This document shows positions 45,116 through 55,225 of a stretch of DNA of 64,000 nt, piece after piece. A model generated the notes under the pieces. The model did not search any database. It had not been told where the DNA came from and saw only the letters and a program-made list of their open reading frames with translations. The DNA is taken from positions 63,090,551-63,154,550 of the forward strand of contig NC_082599.1 of NCBI RefSeq assembly GCF_030936135.1, read 5' to 3'. Numbering within the stretch: position 1 is the stretch's first letter; every line of letters begins with the position of its first letter. The position numbers were made by a program, and so were the translations under genes. Origin of the DNA: Gavia stellata (Eukaryota; Chordata; Aves; Gaviiformes; Gaviidae).

Positions 45116-45660
45116 TCTGGATAGTCACGCCGTCGATGCTGCAGTCGTTACCCAGCGCTCCTCCAGTGACGGGTGGCAGCGGCAGAGCCGCGGCAGAGGC
45201 CGTGTCTCGGTGCCGGTCCCGCTGCCGCACACGGCCCCTCCTCCCGGCGCACTTCGCTCCGTGGCGGCGGGCAGCAGCCCCGCTGCAGCGTGTCCCTGCG
45301 GGAGCCCCCGCCCCGCAGCTCCCCGCCCCTCCGCCCCGCGGCCCGGCCCGGCTCCGTCCCCGTCCCCGTCCCCCCGCCGCCCCGTTCTCCCCCGGCCCCG
45401 CTCCCCGCCGGGCCGCGCTGCCGGGGCTCCCCGCGGCGGGGGCGGAGCCGGCCTGAGCGGCGGCTCATGAATATTCATGAGGGCGGGCGGGGGCCGCGGC
45501 GGGGCTGAGCGGCGGCGCCGGGTGGGGCGGCCCCGGCCCCGGGAGGCGGCAGCGGCCGCAACCGGCGGTGGGGGAGCGCGGCGGGGCCGGGGCGGGAGCG
45601 CCCGGGGCGGGGAGAGCTTTGTCCCGAAGCCCCCAAATTTCACCCGGCTCTGGTTTTTAC
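45116..45660. promoter_or_regulatory. CpG island, candidate promoter
   Basis: GC- and CpG-rich with short G-runs, and a sharp fall in GC after about 45660. It contains a perfect 18-bp palindrome at 45464-45481. It probably marks a transcription start, but I cannot identify the gene or its direction. Confidence 0.5.
45464..45481. promoter_or_regulatory. Perfect 18-bp palindrome in the CpG island
   Basis: CTCATGAATATTCATGAG is a perfect inverted repeat and an AT-rich island within GC-rich DNA. The ATGAATATTCAT centre resembles a dimeric POU/octamer-type site. Factor binding is inference. Confidence 0.5.
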
Positions 45661-47849
45661 GTCGTTGAAGGTCCGTTGCCAGAGCCCGGGCTGTTCAGGC
45701 GTGCTGGTGTGCGACTGAGTTGGCCTTTTCCCTCGGATTTGGCAGGTTTTTGGTGTCCGTGAGGGTACGTTGTGTCCGTAGGGTTTGTCGGTCGGATGAA
45801 CGGAGGGAAAGTTAATTTCCGCCCTTTAGTTCAAGTGTGGAAAAAAGGACACGCTCAATGCTTGCTGCTCTTTGTGGTGACGTGAATTGGGTGGTTTTAG
45901 GGTGATGAAGCAGCCTCAGAGTGGTGTTGCAGAGGGTGGGAGCTCCCGGAGCCAAGGTGCATCCATCAGAAGCCGGCACGAAGCCGGGAGGCGAGAGCTG
46001 GCCCCGGGCGGGTTCTTGCCTTCTGCCTGCGGGACGGGTTTCCACAGCTCGCGGGTGCTGGGAGAGGCTGGGGGTGGGCACGGGGGTGTCCTGGGGCCCA
46101 GCGCCTTTGCAGAGCCTTGCTGCTCCTCTGGCTTCCAGGATGGAGAGAGTTCCGTTTCTGCGGTGAGCTTTTCAGTTGCACGTTTTTCAAAAGACAAAGT
46201 CTGGTTTTTCGAGTTTGAACATTCAGAAAATAATCTCCTTACACCTGCGGGCGGAGCAGAAATCTGAAGGCATTAATGTACAAGAAGTAATTGGAACGTG
46301 CTGAAAGTTTCTATGTGCTGGGAAGGTGGGAGTGCTTCTGATTGGGAAATATGGCAGCAGCACTTGCTCTGAGACTGGAAATAACTGCAGTAACGTTGTG
46401 GCTGTTGATGGCTATAAATGCGATGTCACTAATTGCCATCATTTTTCTCTGCAAGCTTGTACCGCCTGATGTGCTGCCAGCCTGCCGGTTGTCACCTCGC
46501 TGCTGGGTGACCGCTCCTGGGTGCTTCTCTGGGGTCCCCTGTGCACCCAGGCTTTTAAGGCAGCCTTGCTGCTGCCCCTTCCCGGTACCCAACCCCTGAC
46601 CCAGCCCTCCTGCCCCAGTGACACACATCCCTGGGCATCCTCGGCGAGTCCCCGGTTCCTTCCTTGCAGCGGCTCCTCCGCGCTTGTCCTGGGCCGTCCT
46701 TCTGCCCAAGGGCAGCTCCTGGGGCTGCTCCTCGTCCTAAGGAGACAACGGGGACTGTCACAGGCTGCTCTGTGCTGTGCACTTCTCACAGCTGCATCTT
46801 CTTAAATGTTGAAAAAATGCCTGTGTGAAAATAAAATTAATAATCAGAGTAATTGATAAGGAATTACTAACCAAGAATTAACTGAGATTTAAACAAAATA
46901 GTTCTTCTTCAGAACACTTCTGTAGTTCAACTTGCTTATCTTTTCTTCACCTCGCCTTCAAGGTCCTGCTCAGTTCTGCTTTGTCCTGCATCTCTGTTTC
47001 TCGTACCGATCTCATGTAGCCAGGCAGACCGATTTCCTCCTCCTTTTCCCCCCTTTTCGCCCTCTGAATCTGTTCTGTCATCGCCTGGTCTTTGTGGAAA
47101 GACGTTTAAAAACTGTGGTTGCATGCTCCGGCCTTCCAGGAGGTGCCTGTAGCTGCAGGGATGCCGTGTGAAGCAGGTGGGACAGGCCTGGTGTCTGCTC
47201 CGGGTCGGTGTTTCCTCCCCTCTGGTGCTGCTGAAGGCAGGGTGCTGTGGACACGCAGCTGCAGCTCGGGTTCAGAGCAGAACGGGTCTGCGGAGGGAAG
47301 AGCTGCCGGGTCCCGCTGGGTGAGCCGCCGTGCCGGGCTGGAGCAGCACCGCAGTGCCGGCAGAGCTCTGGTCCCTGGCTGCCTCCTGCCCCGCAGCCCG
47401 GTCCCCCAGCAGCGTCCTCTCCCCTCTGCCAGCCTGCTTGCCCTGGGACTGAGCTTGGGCTCAACCTTTTGTTCCTCATTAGTGCGTCAGGGGTTTACCG
47501 GGGGTTTTGGTTTGTTTGCTTGCTTTTTATCTGCCATGCTCTGTTAAAAAAAAAAACAAAACCCCAAACCCAAACCCTTACTGTAGCTCTTTGGATTTCT
47601 GGCATTAAATTAGGTGGTGTTTTATGGGCTGAACTAAAGGAAGTCTGTAGGATTTCTGCCCAGGAGTGAAGTGACCAGAAAGGACTGTCCTGGTACGCTG
47701 CTGCCAGCCTTCAGTCTAGTGAAATGGCTGGTCGTGGTGTATGTTTGTTGCAAATACTCTGATTTTTAAATAATCAAGATTTGATCATATAGAAAGGTTA
47801 AGTTTGATTAATAAATAAAAGAATAAAATACAAAGGTATAAGTTAGGAT
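45661..47849. other. Downstream of the CpG island; no assured gene
   Basis: The sequence looks like 5' intron or intergenic DNA. The only item of note is a short frame with a hydrophobic helix at 46351-46599. No conserved multi-exon pattern was recognised. Confidence 0.4.
46351..46599 (+). CDS. Possible small membrane-protein ORF (82 codons), unrecognised
   Basis: The ATG has a fair context (A at -3, G at +4). The first 36 residues include a strong hydrophobic helix (TAVTLWLLMAINAMSLIAI) flanked by R/E and K residues, as in a one-pass membrane protein. The rest is Cys/Pro-rich and looks non-coding, so any true exon may end near codon 37. It lies about 0.7 kb after a CpG island. I recognise no family. 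It may be chance. Confidence 0.15.
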   Translation: MAAALALRLEITAVTLWLLMAINAMSLIAIIFLCKLVPPDVLPACRLSPRCWVTAPGCFSGVPCAPRLLRQPCCCPFPVPNP

Positions 47850-48659
47850 TGTTACGTTTGAAACAATAACCATAGGAACCTCACCAGGGAGTCGCTGTTC
47901 CGTATTAAGGACCTACTTGTAGCGAGATTGAACGATGAAGAATCGAATAGAGCAGTTTTGTCTGGGTCCCGTAACAATGTGACCTGGCCAGCGATGCTGC
48001 TTGGAAAGTTCCTTACCTTTCCCACCTTGATTCGAATATCAAGAATGCCAATCAATAAATATTAATAGAAACAACCATTGATTATTTTAAGTATGGCTAT
48101 TGATAGAACAGTATAATCCAGAGAGCGATTAATAAAAATTAAATTACATATATTCTGTATGAAGGTAACTAGGTATGATTTATCTGTGATTTAATCATAA
48201 GCTAACTGCTGAACAATGTAGCATTGTGAATAGGTAGGATTTGCTTGTCAAGAGAATGACAAATTGTAGGCCTTGTCGGTAAACCGAGGAAAACCTAGGA
48301 AGATGCCAAGAATGGAATTTTGCAACCAACCTGAGCCTGCGCAAAGATGGGGTTCGACTAAAGGACAGGATGAGGAAGACTATGGCCGACCACCAGAGGA
48401 CCTTAGACAACCACCTGTGTCCCTGGAGGAGCATGCGTCACGAGCATTTACATGTATTAATGAGTTCTCGGAAATTGTATGAGTATGTTAATTGTTTCTT
48501 GGAAATGTGATGAATATGTATACTTTGATTGTATATAACTTTTGTAGCAGAGAAACTAAGCACGCACACGAGGTGGAGCGATCCCCTGTGCGTCCAGCGC
48601 TGCAATAAAGAAGTGTCTGCTCACCCTCGTACAGTGTGTAGGTGAGTTTTTATATTACA
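47850..48659 (+). mobile_element. Solo LTR; 5' boundary uncertain
   Basis: The 3' part is clearly LTR-like: TATATAA at 48532-48538, AATAAA at 48604-48609, then a U5 ending near 48659 in TATTACA. A plausible TGTTACG start lies at 47850, giving about 810 bp, but the true start could be nearer 48200. No retroviral coding sequence follows. Confidence 0.55.
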
Positions 48660-49690
48660 GATTTGTAACATGTTTAACAGTCACGTAACCCAAATGCATG
48701 TTAAATAGACAAGTTTTGCCCTTGTTGCTGATCTGTCTGGGAGATAATTCTCAGGAGGTCATAAATGGTATGTTCTGCTGTGCTTTAAAATAACCTGTCG
48801 CCAGAAATGTCTTCCTTAGTGCCTGCGCAGAGCAAGAACCTCCAGTAGCGAGGGCATGCTGACCCTCGGGCAGCTTCAAAGCAACGAATACTTGTAAATA
48901 GGTTAAAAATCCAGTCCCCTGGTAGCAGCACGTCTAAGTCCACCTCACTCTCCACATTACTCAGCACTCAGTCAAAAGTTTTTGTGGGTAGGGGTGGATG
49001 AAGTCGGTATACTCTAGAGGGAGGTGCTAAAACTGGCCAGGCAGTTTATCTAAATAAATCAAAATTTACCTTTGAATGGAGTGGCATGCCTTTAGATGTG
49101 GGGGTGGGGTGTGTATTGCTTTTTCCTTCCTTGGTCTGAGCACAGCGCAGTGAGAGGTGTTTTCACCTGGGGGAGGGAAACTCATCCAAGAGCCATCATC
49201 AGCCTCAGGGCTTGTGGTCCTTGATGGAGGCCTAAGTGCTTGGGATAGCTTTAGTTGTGTGGTGCTTCTCATTCTGCTCCCAGCTTTTCCCATTAATGTT
49301 TGCTCTTTGGTTAATTTGTCTGTGCAGTGTTTAGTAAACATTCTCCATTCAGAGCTCTGAGTCCCTTTTTTTTTTTTTTTTTTTAAAGGCAGGTAAACTA
49401 CATTTGCCTTTCTTTGAAACCCCATGAATAGCTCTGGAGTTTACCTTGGGGGCAGGGAAAATAGGGACCCTTTAGAGTAGAGAAGAGAATTTAATAGGGG
49501 AAGCACTTCAGTGATATGCTGCTTGTGAGGAGGAAAGTACCTGCTTCAACTTCTTTTGGTAGCTTCTGCACTGTTTAGCAATAACTACTTAAAAGACTGA
49601 TTACTTCTGCAAAAGAAGAAGAAATCACTTCTGATTTCTGTGTCTGACTGAAAGAACTAACCTGAACATACAGAAAACTGATGTGAAGAG
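48660..49690. other. Unassigned sequence
   Basis: AT-richer DNA with a run of about 20 T near 49365. No gene or known repeat was recognised. Confidence 0.4.
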
Positions 49691-50319
49691 CCATTTTTGG
49701 TCATTACTGGGTCATCAGTGGTGGCCTTTGTATAAATCGGATGATGAGGAGAAATGGTCCTTCAATGGAACCTTGAATTAGAATACCTTGTTGCAATTGA
49801 TGTTGGTTTTGAGGGGGAGGCGGTACCGCATTTCCCGGATGGGGGGGAAGCAGGGAAACGTCCCCACGGCCTTTCGCGGTGGGGCGAGTACGCCCTTGTG
49901 TCTTTTGCCTCGGATAGGGTAGTATTGCTGTCAGTTCAATCAGGTGGTGTTCTTAGGCTGAGGAATAAGCCCCTGCGGGCAGGGTGTTCATTATGGGAGG
50001 TAAACAAAGGGGCGGAATATTGAGAAGGAGCCCTCTAGGCTGTATTTTAGCTCACTGGGAGGAGATAGGAGAGCTGCCAGGAGGAAGCGTGAGCAGAAAG
50101 ACTTTAATAAAATATTGTCATCAGTGGTGGTCTTTGTATAAATTGGATGATGAGGAGAAATGGCCCTTTAATGGAACCTTGAATTATACCTTGTTGCAAT
50201 TGATGTTGTTTTTGAGGGGGAGCCGGTACCGCGTTTCCCGGATGGGGGGGAAGCAGGGAAACGTCCCCGCGGCCTCCCCTGGCTGGGGATGGAGCTGGAG
50301 CCCAATAAAACCGCTGTGA
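49691..50319 (+). pseudogene. ERV leader and gag matrix remnant with internal duplication
   Basis: 49873-49993 is ERV leader (it matches the left edge of the window on the other strand). A gag-like frame starts with ATG at 49994 (MGGK, a myristoylation-type N-terminus) and runs to 50319. The frame has a matrix-like helical domain (TLIKYCHQWW near 50098; LQLMLFLR near 50191). About 175 bp of that gag sequence is present twice, at about 49710-49888 and 50121-50300. The upstream copy is out of order, ahead of the leader. Capsid and nucleocapsid are missing. Family membership is inferred from the leader match. Confidence 0.7.
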
Positions 50320-50459
50320 CGAGGCCCGAGCGCGGTGCTGCGTGGTGTGTGCCCCAACCAGCGCCCAAGGGGGCCCCTCCCGCCTCAGCGGTGCTTCTCG
50401 GAGGCAGCAGCCCCGCTGCTCAGAATGACAGAGGAAGGGCAGACCCCGTCCTTGATTTT

Positions 50460-51000
50460 ATTTTCTCAAGATGAAACCTATCAACCAAGCTTTAACACCT
50501 ACGGATGATGATTTTGTAACGGTACAGGAGCTACTGGCCAAAGTGAAAAGGGGTATTTTTTATAAACCTCCTTAATTTAGATTGAGAAAACAATTGGGAA
50601 TACACAAATTCTTATATGTGCCTAACTCAGCAAAACCTCTGTTGGGGTGAGACTTATTGGAACAACTAAAAGTGGAGATAAAATTTGAGAAAGGAAAAGT
50701 AGAACTTCGAGTGGGGATGACCAGCTAATTGAACTTCTGAGTCTGGCCCTCAGAGATACTCCTGTTAGCTCAGAAGTACCTGAGGAAATCCAGAACCAAG
50801 TATATCCAGGGGTATGGGCCTCAGAAATACCAGGAAAAGCGAAAAATGCCTCCCCAGTAATGGTCAGGCTCAAATCAGGGGCGCGGCCTGTAAGAATTAA
50901 GCAATATCCCCTCAGAACTGAAGGTAGGGAAGGAATCCGACCAGTAATCAACCGATTATCAAATAGAGTAAGAACAGAGGAGGGGATAGAGGGTCTTCAG
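50460..51000 (+). pseudogene. ERV protease end and RT N-terminal remnant
   Basis: Broken frames encode the end of a retroviral protease (KPLLG, then a stop, then DLLEQLK, near 50634). After frameshifts they encode the first part of reverse transcriptase: VWASEIPGKAKN near 50815 and VRIKQYPLR near 50890. This is the standard gamma-like order. Capsid and RT catalytic motifs are absent. Inactive. Confidence 0.8.
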
Positions 51001-54000
51001 TGGCTGCAGTTTTGATCAGTTTTCTTCCCAGGGGCGCTGGTGCTTTGTGGGCAGAAAACTCTCCCTGGAAGTCCTCCTCCTGAAAGGTCTGTTATGCACT
51101 GTACCTCCCACCTAATTTTTGATCTTTCTTTAATAAACCTTTTTTGTTGTTGTTGTTTGGGGTGTTTCCCCCCTCTCCAGGATGTGATATGCCTCTGTTT
51201 TGGAGAAAAGCAAGTAAAAGAGCAGAAGCTGGGACAGGACTAGGTAAGTCGGAGGAGTGGTAGAATATCATGGGCAAAAGCGCATTTGGATTTTGGTCTG
51301 CTCCGAAATTTTCGTACTGGCCTTCCAACTCGCTTGTTACTAATGTGGAGGTGATTGTGAATGAAGAGAGGAGGGGAGAGACAAAGGAGTGGAGGGAGCG
51401 AGGAAGGGCTCAGGGGATTTGCAACACCTCGTGCTGCATTAATCCATTCAGCAGGAGATCCTCCCCACTGCTCCCGGAGCTGTAATGTGCCGCTCCTCTA
51501 GTGTCAGAAGGGGTGACTTGCCAGTGACACTGGAGCTGTCACTCCTCGCCCCTGACTTCATAATTCCCTTGGAAGCCAGGGCTACAGCCTCTCTCTTAAG
51601 AACGTGTGTTAGAGGTGCGAGTGCACAGGGGCAGCAACGTGAACGGCGGGCAGTGCGAACAGGCAACGTCTCAGTCCATGGACAGGGAACTTGTTATTCC
51701 TGTCTTCTGGTGACGGGATGTCGTGGGCTTTAGCATCTTGCAGAAGGTTGTTCTTGAGAGGATGAGAAACAGGGAAGTGCTCGTCCGTCTTCCTAAGGTG
51801 CGGCATTGGGGAGGCACAGTTGGGCTCCCAGCGTGTGGGAGAATCTGCTTTCATACTAATTAGTTAGTATGTATTAAAATGAATTTGTCCTATCCTGCCC
51901 ATGTAAAACCAATGTGGGGCTGGTCCCCGTGTGGAGCTGCTCCAGGCAATGCTGAGGCAGCCTAGTGACTTCATCCCCAAGGCTTTTCCTTATTTACCTT
52001 TTTGGTTCAGACTTCCCACCTTGTTTCCTGAAGTTTAAGACCCATCCCGAAGACCGTGTTGCCGTAACTGTGGTTTGAAGAATACCCAGTGTTCTTGCAA
52101 GTGGTTGCAGAAATTGCTGAAGTGATGTCCAGCTTCCTCATTCAGGGCTGTTCCGGATGGAGTAGAAGGGGTGGAAAATTATGATTCCTGTCCTGGAGTT
52201 TTCCTGGGGAAGGTTTCCCAAACCCCACATGTTAAGGTTGAAAATTTTCACGGTGGAAATTAATTTACAAATAATCTGGTTCTCCTGAAATCAGAGCGCT
52301 CTGTGTTATGCCTCAGTTTTGATGTTTTTCAACGTTGGTGAGTCACTACAACGTTAAAGACATATTTTGGTTTGTGGCACACTTGCTTCCCTCTCAGGCT
52401 TTCCCCTCCTGACCCCAGGCTGTACTTTCCTCCCTGTTACCACCTGCGTGAGGGTCCCTGCGGCAGTGTCCGAGGGAAAGGCTGTGCAGGTTTGTGTGTT
52501 GCAAGCCCTGCGGCTGGCCTGGCCCACAGCGGTGGGTCTGAGCCAAAAGTCTATTTTTCATAAGGCGATGGAGGTGATTTGGGAAAAAAACTCCACTTTT
52601 TCATGAGACTTGATATGAAATTTTTCAAGGTGTTTCAGGAAAGGAAGTAATTTGAGTTGGAGCTACTGTGTCAAGTATTTCTGATTGGTGAAAGTCTAAT
52701 GATTTTCTCGCAAATACAAAACTTTCCCACAAAAAGCTTAAGCTTTGCAGAATATAAAATCTCTGTCAGGAAGATCTTACCGGTTGGTAATCTGCTCCCG
52801 CGCTGTGCATATACACCCTCATAGCACAGATCGGTTTATTCTATCATTCTGCATCTGCTCGTTGAGCGTTACAATCTCTGTCCAAGAGTAATTGAGCGTG
52901 CATTTGCAAGATAAGCGTAAGTGACAGTATCACATTTGTGACAGCAAATAACCCTGTCTTGGCCCTATTGCTGGGAGATGGGCCTGTTTGCAGGGAGATG
53001 TAATTTGAGATGGCAGACACCCTGCTTCAGAACAGGAGTGGTGCATGGTGGAAAAGGAGGCAAGTTTTGTTTACTTCTTCATTTCTAAGCCCTGCAGCTG
53101 AGTTCCTACCTTAGAGATGGCAATTCCGGTCGCAGCAACAATGCGGCACAAGGTTCTTGTTCTGGAGGTGCAGCGAGGTCAGTAAGGGACCCAGCCGAGG
53201 AGCCTCTCCGGCCGTCTGGGCCATCTTTCCCCAGCTGACGGCAGGGTCGTGGCCTTTGACAGATGTGGAGTTGTTGTCGTTGGCAATCAATACCTCCTCT
53301 GCTCAAAGTGTGAGCAGCAGCCAGCCTGCCTCTGTTACGATCCCAGGTGGAGCGGGTCTTTGCAGCTGAGCGGCCGTGCTGTAAATGCAGCTCTACCTCC
53401 TGCCCGGTCTGTCTGGCCATGTTCTGGTCTGGGGCAGGAGCCTCAGTTCACATCTGGGGGGTTTGGGCAGCTGGGTGCAGGCTTTCTGTCCTGGCTTTGG
53501 GTGAGACGTGCTGTGCCGTCGGTTTCAGCCACTCTGTTTTAGTGTCTTGGAGGCTGCACCCCCACGAGCCAGCCCCGTTCAAGAGCAAACGTGTGCAGGT
53601 CCGTGCATCTGGACTCTGCTCTCCTCGCCTGTCCTCTTGCAGTGTGGAGGAAGGTTACTTTAATAAAGTGAGAAGCCTCTTCCATGGCTTAGTCTGCTCC
53701 TCTCTGATTATGCCCAGGGATGATCTCCAGGGACTCCACTCTGCAGGGACCTCTCTCCCCATGTCTCTGGCTTCTTGGTCCTTTGCTTTCTTTCAGGAGA
53801 TGCAGCTGAACCAAGGCGTCTGGTCCGTGCGAGCGGCAAGTCAGGGGGAAATAGGAGTTACCGGCAGGGCTGAGAAGCTCTGTGGGGTTGGGAGGAGGCT
53901 CAGACCGTTTGAGGGCAGCGCAAAGCCCGATGTGCAGGGAGCCAGGGCTCACACGTGCCTCAGACTGACCTGCAGCAGTGGGGCAGGACATGGGTCCCTC

Positions 54001-55135
54001 TGAGCCCCCCTCATACAAATGCCTGCTGCTGGAGAAGGTCCAGCTCAGTCGCTTGCCCCGTGCCTGGCACACTCACCTCCCAGGATTACCAGAGCCCTCA
54101 GCACTGCTGGTGCCCAGGGAAACCCCCAGCACCTCGGCCCTTGCTGGTGCCCCCTCCACAGCAGGACCCTCCCCAGGCCTGGTGTTCCACCCAGTCAGGG
54201 GCTCGACTCCCTCTTCCAGCTCCAGCCCCACCCCTGTCAAGGAACGTGACTGTGCAAGGCAGGAGCACGTGTTTGAGCAATCTTTGCAGGGTCTTCAGTT
54301 AGGAACACAGGGATGGTGGGACCCCCGGGACAGGGGACCAGAGGCTTACATGGGCTCACAGCGGGGCCAGGGTGCCCAGCAGCCTGAGGGATGAAACTGC
54401 ATCTCTGCTGGTGGGCTCCCTGTGTGGAGCTGCCCCTGCCCCACACAGATGTGCCCAGGCCCGCCGGGGCTGGGGACCAGCACCAGTGGGGCCTGTGTTG
54501 GTGGGCAGGGGTCCGATGGGCCAGCCAGAGCCCTCTGCTACACTCTGTCCCTCTGCTCAGCCCCTGAGCCATAGCTGACCCTTTAAGATCCCCCGACATT
54601 CCCTACTTGTCCCCCAGTGCCACCCTTCTGCCCCCTGACCACACCCCTCTAAACTGCTGTGCCTCCCTTGGTTCTCCCCACCCATCCTCCAGTGCCCCCT
54701 ACTCCCCCCAGTGCCCCCCTTTTCCCCTGATACCCCCCCACTCTGTCCCTGGGCAAGTGCTGGGGGGGGGCCCAGCATGGCAGGACACCGGGGAGGGCAA
54801 AGCCTGCTGTGGTGGTATGGTCAGGGCTCTCCTGGGCTGTTCCCTGCGCCAGCCCTTGCTGGTGCCAGAGGTGGTCGTGCCGTGGTGGGAGGGGTGGCAA
54901 GGGGATCCCCATGGGCAGTGGGAGGGCACGGCAAGGCCCCAGGACCCCATGGGGAGACCCCTGCTCTGGGGTCTGTCCCGGCATGACTGCGTTGTGCCCA
55001 GCCCACGAAGATCCGGGAGGGGCCATGCAGCTGGCAGCCCCCAGCCTCGGTGTCACCCACATGTGGTCCCGCCAAGCACAAGGGTGCCATCGGGGGAAAA
55101 AAGATACACTGCCCTTTAGGCATCTTGTGCTGAGC
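51001..55135. other. 4.1-kb intergenic region without a supportable gene
   Basis: A TTTAATAAACC at 51130 may be a remnant polyadenylation site of the preceding ERV. A 218-codon frame at 53347-54003 and several GC-rich frames at 54000-55100 have no recognisable domain. The last kilobase is C-rich and lies downstream of the MROH-type gene's polyadenylation signal. Confidence 0.4.
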
Positions 55136-55141
55136 TTTATT
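55136..55141 (-). terminator. Polyadenylation signal of the MROH-type gene
   Basis: AATAAA on the minus strand lies three bases downstream of the TAA stop codon (55145-55147), so the 3' UTR would be very short. Confidence 0.7.
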
Positions 55142-55144
55142 TAA

Positions 55145-55225
55145 TTAACTCCTTGGTGCTGGCTGGGGACAGGTATCGTGCAGAGACTCCTCTAGTGCCT
55201 GCTTCACTCGCGGGTCCTTGTTGTG
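55145..55225 (-). CDS. MROH-type gene terminal exon (26 codons plus stop)
   Basis: HNKDPRVKQALEESLHDTC to PRS, then TAA. The acceptor GACTGCAG at 55226 keeps phase 0 with the previous exon. A second acceptor TTCCAG at 55243 would open LLGLQHNKD in the same helix frame but needs a different incoming phase. The latter may be the ancestral boundary, with an intervening exon lost. Confidence 0.65.
   Translation of the reverse strand, partial: HNKDPRVKQALEESLHDTCPQPAPRS

Noticed and set aside
53347-54003. 218-codon plus-strand ORF
   Set aside because: Irregular composition, no domain, and other frames also open; not supportable.
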